NCBI GenBank assembly: GCA_948099385.1
Contig: CANUEZ040000168.1
Span: 5,495,001 to 5,559,000, forward strand
Source of the DNA: Fasciola hepatica
Taxonomy: Eukaryota; Platyhelminthes; Trematoda; Plagiorchiida; Fasciolidae
DNA: 64,000 nt
Direction of reading: 5' to 3'
Made by a program: the position numbers and the translations under genes. Below, one piece after another: positions 10,547 through 23,195 of this stretch. Within the stretch, counting starts at the first letter, position 1. Every line of letters starts with the position of its first letter. The notes under the pieces are model-generated. The model made no database searches. It was not told the DNA's origin and was given only the letters and a program-made list of their open reading frames with translations.

Positions 10547-13500
10547 CTGTTTCATCAGATTTGTTTTGATGACCATTGCACAAATATATGTCAACGAACA
10601 ATATATGTGCCGAGCACTTTTTCTCGATTATGACACTTCAACTACTGTCCTCATTAGTTTAATGAGACGCATAGGGTTATTTCCAGTCGATGTAAATTGT
10701 ACTGTGACTTATAAATAATCGCAATTTGAAGTGAGTGTTCTATAAATCCGTCATTCCGGCAGTCAGAAACCAGATCAGTTTTTTACCGGATGTTATACTC
10801 GTTTATGACAATGCTAAAGTTTTACGGGAAATGTCAGTTTTTTAGGTTGACTGGATAGAAGTGTGAACCGAGCTCGACAAAGTAGCAGTCAAAACTAGCA
10901 ATTGACACCAGTGACTTCGTTCCACTGCTTTGGTGCTGCTGTATTGATTGCACTGATCATTTTTTACTCGCATGAATGTAAGCTGTCTCGAAAATGTTGG
11001 TGGTAAGAATTGTGCACGAAAAAACCGCGGTACTAGTTACATTACCTAAGAAACCTCACAAACATGTGCAGAGCTGGTAACCTCGACCGACTGTGAATGG
11101 TACTTGCAGCAGAATGAACTAGCACATCAGACCGTTCGCATAAACACCTTTTGTTGCAGTTCTCGTAAAATATAAAGTGACGGAGACGGTAACAGTGTGC
11201 TTGATGTTGTTCAAAAACGGCTGTCCTCGTCGTTGCAGAAGAGGGAGAACAAGTCACTTAAGTCAGTCAGCCGCTTCTGATGAACTCAGCACTCTCCTCA
11301 TAGCGAAAAGTGTTTCACTCCAATAAAAAGTTTTATACTGAAGTTATTGTTACTTTGGGCAGCTCACTAGATCAATACAGGTATTGGGAAGACATCAGCT
11401 CAATCCTCAGTGGGCCGGAGTATAATGTAAAAAATGTTCATTTTCTGAGACCTTACATTGACTAGTACCTCTTACGTCAACCGGTTAAATTTCATTGACA
11501 AAAGGATCATGACACCACCCTATCACTATTAACCAAGTCAGTCAAAAAAATAATGTACTGTAATCTGTTACTGTCCTAATTCTACGTTTGCAACTTCTCA
11601 AAGCTCAACCAAGAAAAGGCGCCGACGGTTTAACTGAAGCAGCAGCTGATATTATTCACAAAGTAGAACATATTTTCATAAGATGCAACTGCTTCCAGAT
11701 AGATATAATAAAGTGATAAACAGTAAACAAAATTTCGTGGAAAAATATAGCATCCAAGTTTACTCCCACGGTGCTTTTATCCAGGTGCTTCACAGAGAAG
11801 CAGGAATCCCTTGATGAGAGGTTAAATTCCAGTTAGAATATTACTGCCATTTTTTCGTTTTGTGAAACCGACGGTAACTCAGTAGTATCCTTGCTGAGAA
11901 TAATTCATTTATTGACGAAAGAAAGTCCTATATGTTGAGAATCCAGTACAGGGTGTACAATTCCAAGAAAAGATCTTGAATAACATTGATTATTGGAGAG
12001 AGAAAAAATCAATAAACGTGTGAACTCTGCCTCTCTGGGGAAATAGTGTTGTCTGTGGTCTATTTTTTTATATTTCTAGGTATGAGATAGAAAGTTTTAA
12101 AAAAGTAAGGAGGCAAGGAAAGCGTATATGCTCTTCGGAGATAGAATGTAGAGACTAATATTCCCCCTAATATCACCGGTATTTTTATCTTTGAATCCAA
12201 GTCCTAATTCCATTCCAAGCAATCCAAAACGTTACACCAATTAACGAAAGCAGCACAGCTTTTCACCGAACTAGTACGGTAATTGCAGGAACTGAATTTC
12301 AACCACCATCCAAGTTAGAACTTTTCATTGATTCCTCAACGCGTATCGAATGACATATAAAGAAATTGTACGGCCGAATTAATGACCCATGCAAAGTGTT
12401 TTTGTTACCTGCATTTATCTCTTTTTCCGATCACTGTTCGCACTTTTCAACACACAAAGTGGTTTCATCTTGTTATTGTTGGAAATCGTAGCATGTGTAG
12501 GAATCTGTAATCCACCCTCGTTAGAGTTTCTGAAAGCTCAATGACAAAATATCTCCTAACGTCCAAATCTTCCACCTGCTCGTGCGTCTCACTCATATGC
12601 TTCAGGCCCTCTGTAGTTATGCGCTACCATTAAGAGATTCACATCCTTCTAAGTCACTCTATCTCATTACAGTAAGCCGTTTTTCAAACGTGTATTCCTG
12701 TGTCTCATCTACTTAAGTCCGAATATCCTGGCAGTATAAGATTCGGTCAGGTGACTGTCTGATGTGGCACACAACTCGTGAGCAGAACTTAGATGTTTGA
12801 AGTGACAGAACATGATATCCGTGTGATAGTATAAGGAGGGATAAGTTTTATTCGAACAACTGGAACTTAGTTGTTACTTCATAGACGTCGTCAACAGGTT
12901 TACCGCCCAGAAAGATGTTACGGCTTCAAAGAGGCATACGTGCAACAGTGGGTTTGTTATCTTTGAATAAGGTGCATTCGTAAGGCTGGACCAACTTTAC
13001 TTCGCAAACTGTGAGATGCCACCATCTGTGCATTTTGTCAACTACTTTTTACTTACTATAGCTCTATTTAAAAAATCAGTTTAATGGTACATTTAATGTG
13101 TTTTTCTTCTTAACCAGTATTAGGTGAGCTCAAGCAGCTTGTGAGTGACAGGAAGACTTTGCAGTACAATGATCAAGGTAAGGTCAAATGGTTCGCTAAA
13201 GTAAGGTCCAGGGTTTAAAGCAAAAGAAATTGCTTCATCGTCCAGTGCTTCGCCATTTCGACAGACTAGTAATACTGTTCTGTTTTCTGTAATATCTAAT
13301 TCACTAAAACTTGCAGTATGACCGCAAAACGGAAAAGAATATGGCACATTAGGTAAGAAATCCAAAAAAACGAATAAAGGTCATTCATCTCGGTAGAAGC
13401 AGTAGCTGCGTGATTGATATTCCCTCCTACGGACAAAGCTGATTGCCTACAGAATATCTAGTTACGGTATTGAGTGTGTAAGTATTCCGTTCAGTAACAT

Positions 13501-14595
13501 CCTAATCTTCTTTTGCCTGCCAAAACAAATTCCGCGTCATTTTGACCTGCTTTATAAAATCGATTCATAAAACATTAACCGCCTCCGTTACGGACTTGTT
13601 TATTTGTAGTAAATCGCGAATCCCATAAACATGTTGTTTATCAGATGCGTCAGTTAGCTTTCTGCATCAGGTTAACACTTAAACGGTATGCTTTTTTGGC
13701 CTTATTCATCCAGTTAACAATTCGAATTTGCAGATTAGGGACTGAAGATTTCCATCTTATTTCTAAGTGGGTACATTTGACTCATCGTTGCCTTCCATCC
13801 ATTCATAATGAATATATTGAAATTTCGAAATTCCTGCTTTCTCAAATGTAGTTGATGAGAAAAGACCAGAACGTAAAAACCATTCAATCAAATTTTCCTA
13901 GTCAGTATTTACTTTACGAATTTCGACCTATACAAAACCTGTGAAAACCATATTTATGCCAACAACTATTACTCATATCGTTTTTGTTTTGAGGAATATT
14001 GTTGTGGTCAGGTTGATTATCACCTTGATGAAGATGCTTTCAGTGGTTTAGGAGTACCTATGGAACTGTTTCTTTGGTATAAGAGTCATGTTTGGCCTTT
14101 TGCTTTCTACTCACGATTTAGGTTGCTTGCTTGGCATGGTCAGTCTCTGGACAAATATTGGGTCATTCTCTTCAGAACTGCTGAAATTCGCAAGGTATAT
14201 ATCGAGTTTTTGTATGATAATTGATGTTGTGTCCGGTGCATGAATTGGTGAAAGTAGGTAAAACCTAATGACGTTTGCATTTGGTAAAACACAACCAATT
14301 ACCATTGTTCAAATTTAGAAAAAACATCTTACGATTTGGATGGGAGAACCGATGTAAGATGTAGTTGAGATGCGTATCGTTTTCTGAAATGTTTTAATAT
14401 GTTCATACAATGGCGCGAGGACTTCAAGTCTCGTAAAAAGGGGAACTCCTGCCTTTCCCCATCCAGGAGCTCATTGCCGTGGGCAGTCGCCAGTCTCGTG
14501 GGAACTGTGCAAATGAAGCTCAAACCACTATTCTCATGGTGCACAGAATGTGTGCCGCCTTTAACTGGGTTTCGACTTGCATTATTTACACCAGA
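10547..14595. other. Mostly featureless; holds one candidate exon
   Basis: No supported feature except the candidate exon at 13118-13177. Sequence near 12080 also has a good acceptor-like tract (TTTATATTTCTAG) but no convincing partner donor. Confidence 0.4.
13118..13177 (+). CDS. Candidate 60-base internal exon of an unknown gene (low support)
   Basis: A near-ideal acceptor (GTTTTTCTTCTTAACCAG) is followed 60 bases later by a near-ideal donor (GATCAAG|GTAAGG). One of the three frames is open throughout and gives LGELKQLVSDRKTLQYNDQ, a hydrophilic, coding-like peptide. The exon length is divisible by three, with 2 nt and 1 nt overhangs. I do not recognise the protein and found no compatible adjacent exon: the next acceptor-donor pair at about 13320-13350 has an incompatible phase. 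An 81-codon minus-strand frame overlaps it. Signals are good, but a few such coincidences are expected in a window this size. Confidence 0.25.
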
Positions 14596-14599
14596 CTGG

Positions 14600-14678
14600 C
14601 AGGGATTCAATGGATCAGCCGGTAGCTCATCAGCCTGGTAATCTGACCGTCGACTGTTTGATTCCACCTCACGGAGTT
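14600..14678 (+). repeat. Possible tRNA-derived fragment
   Basis: The sequence GGTAGCTCATCAGCCTGGTAA resembles an A box with a small insertion, and TGTTTGATTCCA about 30 bases on resembles a diverged B box. This could be the decayed head of a tRNA-derived SINE. The match is partial. A 139-codon minus-strand frame spans it but has no recognisable domain. Confidence 0.25.
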
Positions 14679-17600
14679 GGTCCCAATGAGCCTGCCTGAT
14701 CAGAGTAATTTCCCTGCTAATTTTGCCTACGTGTTTCACGATGAGCAAATCAGACGGAATTTATTGCATAAATATACATGTTTCGGGGTGCACTAATAGA
14801 AGAATAGCTAATAATTGCTCAAGGTCAAAGTTACAAAAAAATGCATATTTTGTTTTGTATCTTATTGAATAGTAAACCAATGAGTATAACAGTACCTTGT
14901 GGTTAGATTCTTTCCTTTTATTTTTCTGGGTGTTTTATCGGGGGAAAGAATTACGGACGGCAGGAAATTTTCTTTGCACGTAAGTCTTCCTAGTTGTGAC
15001 ATGTTTATGACACTTTTTGTCTGTTCGGCAATTTTTCATTAGCAGCGCTATAAAACGAATCCAAAATTCCACTTTTTACCGCACAAAACTGCACAGAAGG
15101 TGCCAAGATGGAATTTTATGGTTTGTCCGTCGATTTCCCGCATTGTCTTGGGAGCGGGTAAAATTATTGTGAGCTAGCTGCTTCACGTCATCTCACTACC
15201 TTCCCAAATGTTTCATTTCACTCTAATGTGCAATATCCAATCACGTTATTGTTTGTACAAAAGTCTGTCCTTATTCGGAAGAAATTATTCAAAAACATAT
15301 ATATGTAACTGACCTTGCTATTAATATTCACAACGTAGAATACAAACTGCATTTCTATTACCGATTTTCTACTCCGCTTGACGAAGGGTCAAAAGCTCGC
15401 AGTGTTTTCCAGACGGTGTTCGTGGAAACTTTCTAAGTAGGACGATAAAGATTGGTTGTTATGTTTCGAATTCACCCTTCAAGAGGGCAATAGTTTGATA
15501 GTAATCGAATTCAGTCCATAAATAACCAAATATGTGTGATGAATGTACAGGTTTTTTCACTAATTTCAAATACTTTCTGGAGTAGTTAATCATGAAATGC
15601 CCCTGTCTAGTTCTTTATTTGATGTTTATTGAAGTAAAGACCATATAACTACTTTCTCTGACTTGTCACGAACCACTTATAGCGCATGATCGAAACCAGT
15701 GACAACCGAGCCCCGTATCCCGTAGGAATAACAGAACAGAAGCCACGGAGAGCCAATTAAGGTAGAATAAAAGGATATGATGTACGATGAATCATGCGCC
15801 CCATTATAGAGCGAAATGGTATTGAGTGGACGTGAAGCCCAACCAGTGATTGATGGAGATTGTGATCAGACACTATTCAGTGTTTCCGTGAGCTTTCAGC
15901 TGAGACTTGATCGTCAACTCTGCACGAATAAACATTTTCCGCACTTTTCCAGATGCGCAATTTCAATAAAAAAGCGACAGTCTGCGACATGGTGTTCGAG
16001 TTCACTTTGAAAATATTAAAGATCTACTACACTTTCCACTTATCAAAACAGTTTTAGAGAAAGTGAACAAAAACAGTAATTCATTTCGATACAGCCATAA
16101 GTGTAAGCAGCTTGACCAGACTGACCCAGAAATTGGTCAAGTGCATTGTCCTCTCATTTTACAAAATTCTCCCGACAAAGTGCAGGCAGAGGAAATATTT
16201 CGCCTGCCACGGGAAACGTCACACGACAGACACGGATTATTTTTTACTGGTTCCTTATAGGTGCTCTCCATCGAACAGTGACGAAAGTATCACGGCCACT
16301 TCAATCTAACTTGTTGATTTTTTCCATAAATTTTATCGTGGACAAAGAAACGAAATAGAATTGGTTGCACGGCCAACTATATTAGGATAAACAAATTGGT
16401 GTCAAGATTTTTGTTGAATGGAAAGTGAGAAAACTCCTGCAAAGCGTATCGGTACCAAGTTACTCAACCTGTTGTACATCTGTCAGTTTTATTTCCCTCT
16501 ATCTGATGAAACTCTCTAGTTACTGTTTACTTCTCCATTTTTCCCGTTCATATGCGACTTGAGCATGAAAGGAGACCCGGTCTGTTGGAGGTAGATAACC
16601 AGAATAAAAAGAAACTCAGCCAAGCTTACTGCCTGCGCGATCTGCACAATGCCGCATTTTTCACTCCAACCTATCATTAGGTGTCCAGTTCCCTCTCGTG
16701 TCTCCGGAAGTCTTCGTGCAATCTTGTGCTTTGCGATCAACTTCATTTTTGGGACTTCACGAAATATAATGATTGCTCCGGCCTACTACCTTTGTTGAAT
16801 TAGAAATACGGCTTCAAGACACATTTATAACAGTGAACTTTGTCTAGCTGATACCGGAAATTTTCGACCAAGCTTAGTACGAACCGGGACTCATTATCGT
16901 AACCGTAAGATTGTTCTCCATTTAGAGCTTCAACTTGCAAAACACCCAACCCAACATGGCTGGGAATAAAAAGCCAATCGACCTAATCGGGTATGAAACA
17001 GCCGGCAGTACACATCAGGCTGGCAATGGCCGATGCCAAAAAGTGAAATGAAAAACACAATCGGGTGAACTCTTAGACACAAAATAGCATGCAGTTATTC
17101 AGTTGCAACCATCTGACGACGAATTATTTCTGTTCACATTGCCTTCAGTGGAAAGAAAGATTATTACAAAAAAATAGATGCCCTCATATCAAAACTGTAG
17201 ACTGTGGAAATAACTATATCCACGGACAACTTATTCAGATCTTCAATAAGGCAACTAATCTCCAGGTCGAAGATTTGCTGCCAATTTCATCTTTTTAGCT
17301 GTTTTCTTCGACTCATCTCACGCATCCGAAATAGTAGCCCATTAATCCATCTGAATCCAGAATCTTACAGCATAAAAGACAAATGACTACCTGTCGGAAA
17401 ATGTATTTCCATACTCTATCCCTGAAACATACATTGCGCGTGGTAAATGCCGTGCATCTTGTTTTCGGTGCAACGACTACCCAACCTGAATAACTGATGC
17501 AGAAAGAAAGTTTCGGCACCGAGCAACATAGCAACAACGAAACTGAGAACAACAGACTATATAAGATTTCAGAACACAGGTATGAATACTATCCAGCAAT

Positions 17601-20149
17601 CCGTGGTAAACAGGAATTATTTATCCCAACTTGTCAGAAAAACAAGGTTTTTGATGTAAGAACTACCTTTTTGATCCCTCGGACTAAGGATGCTGACTTC
17701 AGCCAGAAATGGGGTATTATGTCAGAAATACGAAAAACTTCTCTCTCTTTAGCTATCGAGGGTTCGTTGAACCTGGATGATGCCCCAACCTGATTCTGAC
17801 TTTATAACAACCAAAGACGTTCACTACTTTCTTACAAATGTGAATATACCAAATATCTTTTACTAAAATGAAACCATTTCCCTTGAGTTCAGAATCAACG
17901 AGAGCATGAGGAAAGTGAACAGTTTTGTAAATTTTGTACTCTGAGTCACAGATGCAAATTTGTCACGTGATTTGAATCATTCACACCGAGTTCGTTCATT
18001 CGGAGTCACACTTCATCAATGCGAATAACATTACGACTCCAGGGATTTGCCACATTTGTACTGCCATCTCGGTTAGATAAAGAACTTGTGTATTATAAAC
18101 GAAAAACGCGTGCGAACATTCATGACTAATTTGTCTCAGTTGCTCAACTGATGGTAAACAGCAGACAACGCCCAAACTTCACGCATCACGTACTTTCTCC
18201 AGTTGATATTGCAGAATGCACGTTGCCATGACAAACGTTTATTCCTTTCCCAGATTTGAGTGTACTAAAAATGAAGTCTTTCCAAATCACTATACATTTC
18301 TATTTTTTAAGAGGGTTCAACACATTTTGTCTGGCTACAAGATATGCCCTTTTCGCTCGTTAGACTTTATTATATATATAATACAAATATGTGGTAGTAG
18401 TAAATACTGAACGAGAATCAAGATTAAAAGACACGTGCCAGAGTTCAGTTCAATATATTTCGGGACGATGTTTACTGCGTAAGACCACAAGATGGTTCAT
18501 ACATAAGCAAAGATGCCACCCCTGAAAACCTTGGGTTTTACTGATTTCTCGCATTCCAAATTCTAACTTCTGAAGTTTGGTCTCAAATAGGAACAACTGT
18601 TTAAAAGCTTTACGTCTTTTACATAAGTTGGAGTGAAATGGTACAAAACAGCTAGATAAATATTCCTTCATCTCTATTTTGTACATTGTGTAACAAAGTA
18701 TGATATTTTAGCTAGGTATCACAGCTATTTGAAGGCTACCGAATGGGAAACTGACAGGTGGTATCGAAAATCCGGCCCCGGATATAAGGGTCCAAACACC
18801 GAGATGTTCCTCGTTTTACTACGACCGTTTTGACCGACTAATCTCTGCTACCGGTGCGATTTTATCAACTGATTAAAATAAGACGTGCCACCAAGCATCT
18901 AGCCAGTAAGCCATGGCAGTGTCTCTTCGCAGTGATTGTTTGTTCTCGGTCACATTATACCCTAGAACATTAATCCCGAGGTTAGTCAGATTCTGGACTT
19001 GATAAACCAGTCCAGTTTTTGTTCCAATCTGCCTTCGTTTATTTCGTTTACCAGTTTATTATAATAATAATATTACTCACATTTGGATAGGTGAAACAAT
19101 TCCCATGTGGTTGTGTGGCTACAAAGGATATGTCGTTCGTGACAAAGCGGTATATTGAAACACTGAGTGTCGTGTGCCCCGCTGGACAGCACTGAACGTT
19201 CTAGTCCTTGTTCGGCAAGAAACGTGTATCATCTTGAATAATATACCCAAAAAATATTGAGTGCTGATTATAATTGTGTAATTACACCTGGACATTTCCT
19301 CGGTATATGCTTTTACATCAGTATTTTCTGTACTCTACCTAGTTACTTTCGTGGATTCGTCTGGTATAATCACATTCTGGAAGGTGATACGTAGTCACCT
19401 CCGTAATCCTGGTATCGACGATGAGATAAACGGTCGGCATAGACCAAGGAATGCTACTTTGGCAATCTTCGAAACCAACTGTGTTTCCACCGCGAACTGC
19501 GGTCTACAACAGACTCTGCTAAAGCTACTCACATAAGTGTGAATGGTGAGTGCATCCGTTGAAGTACCATTTGTTTTACTACGGAATACTGAATTTGCCA
19601 CCACGTGAAAACTGTTTTCTGTCATCAGCGAAAACTTTCGTATTTGATACCGCGGATATCATAGATACAACCATCGTGTAGCTGAAGCACCAAAATTAAA
19701 CAATGCCTATGGAATCCGTGAGGATCCTGCTTTAAGAAGACTTTTCTGCTCGATAAATCATCTCAGATGTACGCATATACAGACACGTTGTCGGAATTCT
19801 CCGCACGAGTTCATTTTTCTAACTCCTTTATAGTACATCAAAAATCAGAACCGAAACAAAAAACTCAATGAACATGGTGTAGGTAAGCCTGGTTCTGCTG
19901 TAGTTCTTTAAATGCTTACATTTGATGAACTTAGTTAACTCGTGAATTCGCCTTCAGCTTAAAAATTCCGAATTATCGAATCACAAAATACGAATAACTA
20001 TCAGGTTTACAAAGGTTCAAGTTACTAAAGATGAATATCGGTTGTGAAAAGTAAATGCTGATCCGGTCACAAACACTATTTTTCCGCAAGTGTCCGTTAT
20101 GCATCTACTTAATATGAAGTAGCAGAAAAACGTGAACACGTTCGATAAT
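14679..20149. other. No supported gene or repeat
   Basis: Unrecognised sequence. The 98-codon plus-strand frame at 17497-17793 has a protein-like composition but no identifiable motif and no clear splice sites, so it is not called. Confidence 0.4.
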
Positions 20150-20638
20150 GCGCAGTATGAGATTCATCATGCAGTATGAACACACAAACCCCTGAAATCC
20201 ATGGAAGCATTGTGCACCTGATTCAGCCTTTGTAGGGATCATCAGCAATGCACTTCAGTCAAGCCCCAAAATTGGACTCTAACCTGAGGTGAACCGTTGT
20301 GACTTGAACCTCGTAACCACAAGGTTATCCCCGTTGACTTTCAACGGTTTATCAAACCTAAACACTACATGATATGAAGACCTTCGGGTACTGGCTTTGA
20401 ATGTTTGCAAAGCATTTTTAGCACAGCGAGTAAACACTATGATGAACCGCTTCTCTGTAGTCCTTTGAGGTCAAGGAGTTTGACTCACATTCGTTCAACC
20501 CGGGTTCGAATCCCAGTGGGGTTGAGTGAAAGTGTACTTTTACTCCTGATTCCCAACAAGAATGACTCAGCTACAGAATGCTTCCATGATTTGTTGTGGT
20601 ATGAGTGTTCACATCAAATGATGAATCTCATCTTACTG
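20150..20638. repeat. About 490-bp element with inverted ends and an internal tRNA-like promoter
   Basis: The left end (about 20155-20187) contains GATTCATCATGCAGTATGAACAC. The reverse complement of the right end (about 20604-20636) contains GATTCATCATTTGATGTGAACAC, matching at about 24 of 30 positions. The left end also repeats GCAGTATGA directly. Inside, 20185-20275 is related to 26995-27085, and 20505-20521 carries a perfect B box (GGGTTCGAATCCC) on the plus strand, preceded by an A-box-like TAGTCCTTTGAGG about 45 bases upstream. No coding capacity. It could be a MITE-like element that captured a SINE, or a SINE that happens to have inverted flanks. Confidence 0.5.
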
Positions 20639-22080
20639 AAAATCCCATTACGTATGATCTAACATCCTAAAGCACATGAAAATATGAAGTTATTTTGTGG
20701 TGATCCGTGAGCTCACGGGACGAAAACCATTTCTTGCTTTTCGAATACACTGTCTGGACATGAAGCTCATATGAGTGTGATCCATTGAATGTCCATTTTA
20801 CTTTAGTGACATTTTCCAAATATTTAATAAAAATCGGTAGATTCCAGTATTTCAATAAATAGGGAAGGGATATAATATACGGATGCATTGGACACGCGCA
20901 TTTTTCTTGTAAACTTTGCTTGGAACACATCTCTAAATGCAAGGTATCTTTGCAAAATTCGTGTAAAAGTTAGTATTCACTACTAGCGATTACTGTCTAA
21001 AACTTGGCAGTTATCCCTCCTGTTTCGAATAATATTATTGTTGTGTTATTAGCCGGGGAAGTGGGAATCCCGCTCGTAATAATAATAATAACTCTCACCT
21101 ATGCCATGAGCAAGAACATGAAAATTCCAAGGACCTTTTGTATACACAAATATTTTCTAGAAGAGCTTTTCTACAAGTCATCTCATAAAACCCCCGTAAC
21201 CCATATTGAATCAGAATCACCAGGAACTTCAACCACAAGCCACAGCGGGATGTAGAGAATACACGTTTTTTTTTGGTGGATTCAGAAATACACCTCTCTG
21301 TGTCTGTAGACTGAAGAGACATTTTCATAAACTTAAATTTCATTCGTAATATTTCACATTCGTTCAAAAACAGACTTTTCGAAAACCCGTTCATGTTAAC
21401 TCTCAACTGGTTATCTTCTTGATTTGGCTTTCTTTTTATCTGAAATCAACTAATTACAGCCAGTAATCAACGGTTTTGTAGAACAGTGCGTCTACTACCG
21501 CGGCAGTACTGCTTCAATGATATTCAAATAAAAATCATTCCAACCCGGTCTTTTTTTCAACACTCGAAATAGTGATGATGTTTTCATGAGTTGATATATT
21601 TCCGGAGCAAAACGGAAAGCACTGACTCCTACAATACCCGGTCTGTTTCACAATTTTGAATTGGCACAAATATGACCCTGGAGATTTCACGATCCTCATT
21701 AGTTCAGCACAGACAGCGAATTTGCCGTGGGCAAAAAAAGAACCCAGTTGACCAATTTTTGGGTTTTTGTTGAGAAGTTGAACCCATCAGTTATAAGTCA
21801 ACTGCCTTAATAATCTTGTACGTTTTGGAGAATAAATTCTTTGGACTACGGCCGTATGATCACATAAAAAGCGTTTTTTCACGAAATGAGACTGCTTCTT
21901 TACATTAGATATATATGTAACACGCAGGGGTAATGCTCTTCCGACGAGGGTAGCGCGTGTGTGATCTGCAAAAGCACAAGAGATGGCAAAATTTCGCGAA
22001 CCGAGGGTCAGTAAGTGTACCAACAGGCACCAACACTTACATTGGATGAACAGCAACATGGTGGCCTCCAACCTGGCACT

Positions 22081-22083
<3 letters not shown>
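20639..22083. other. No supported feature
   Basis: No gene, RNA or repeat that I can support. A short TAA/AAT run occurs near 21082. Confidence 0.4.

Positions 22084-22121
<38 letters not shown>
22084..22121. repeat. (TA)n microsatellite, about 38 bases
   Basis: Uninterrupted alternating A/T. It directly abuts the minus-strand tRNA-like fragment that follows and may be that element's 3' tail. Confidence 0.95.
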
Positions 22122-22123
<2 letters not shown>

Positions 22124-22195
22124 CACCACATCGGAAAGGCTCAGCAAGAAAGTAACTAGGATTGAACCACTGGCTCCTCTGGATCCTTCGGTATA
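22122..22195 (-). repeat. SINE-like (tRNA-derived) fragment
   Basis: On the minus strand it carries a B-box-like GGTTCAATCCT, followed by CTTTCTTGCTGAGCCTTTCCG and then the TA tract. The segment GGAAAGGCT..GC..AA on the plus strand is shared with the copies at 23060-23195 and 26480-26625. Confidence 0.4.
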
Positions 22196-23059
22196 TTTGA
22201 TATTACGTACATGTGGAAAGTAGAATTTACAAAATGTTTGTCAAAATCAGGGATAGTGTCCTTCAAATGAGGTTAAATCTACAGTTCATCAAATTGAAAC
22301 TGGAACGTTTTCCCATGTTATGAGTTTTCTCCAAATGAGTTAAACCTGAAAATCACCGGTAGGCAATCACTTTTCTCCACCGACTGAGATAAAACCGTGG
22401 TGAACAAATAATGGGCAAACAATATGGGAACAGTATGATTTGCTTCAACTTAACTGAGAAATAGCATTTCCAGAAAATTCTCTATAAATGACACCACAAT
22501 CACTGAAGTAACTCAATCTATTCATGGAATTTGGATTACCCAACCCCACTTTTGAAGACACTCTTACAACGAAAATATTTTCGTGTGTGATACTATCGCA
22601 TGTATCTGACTATGCTCCACTGCGAAATTCGGAAAAGATATATAGATATGGATGGCATTGCGTTCCTCAGTGTGCTGTATTTTATTACATGGTATGGCAT
22701 TGTATTCCTTGGTATTTAGAAGTACAATCACTTACCAAACTCACGTTTTACCCAAAAAAGGCAAACAGACTGTCATCTGGAAATTGAGCAATAAGTACTG
22801 TGAAGAAATGTGATTCAATCACCGAGGTTCATTTGAATTTTCCCCCTGTGTTCTTATCTTGTCATCGAAGACAAGTACCAAAACCAGTAATTTGAAAACT
22901 GTTTCCTGATATCTGGTGATAAAGTACAATATGGGAAGTGTGACTGCAGATCGGTATTACAGAAGGAACGCTTGACTGAAAAAGCTATTGGAACAGGGTT
23001 TATATGAGAACTTTTAAAAATACTCATTTAATTTTATTTGTATTGCTAAAGCCACAGTG
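22196..23059. other. No supported feature
   Basis: Unrecognised sequence. An 87-codon plus-strand frame at 22524-22787 shows no motif. Confidence 0.4.
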
Positions 23060-23195
23060 CACAACGAGTCAGGATGAAGACAGCATTCAACGAAAGGCTG
23101 CCAAAACGGAAAGTGGTCGTCAGTGGTGGGAGTCGAACCCGAGTCGCTATTGCTCAAAGTCCATGATGATAATCACCTGACTACCCCCGGTCTTT
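23060..23195 (-). repeat. SINE-like (tRNA-derived) copy, best preserved of its group
   Basis: On the minus strand a TAGTCAGGTGATTATCA stretch (A-box position) is followed about 30 bases later by a good B box, GGGTTCGACTCCC. A conserved body then follows, with GACCACTTTCCG and GGCAGCCTTTCG. The spacing is that of a tRNA head, but it does not fold into a full tRNA. Related fragments are at 22122-22195 and 26480-26625. Confidence 0.55.

Noticed and set aside
14329..14748. 139-codon minus-strand open frame
   Set aside because: Chance length for the composition, overlaps a tRNA-like fragment, and has no recognisable domain or splice context.
17497..17793. 98-codon plus-strand frame
   Set aside because: Composition is protein-like but there is no motif, splice site or homology I can name.
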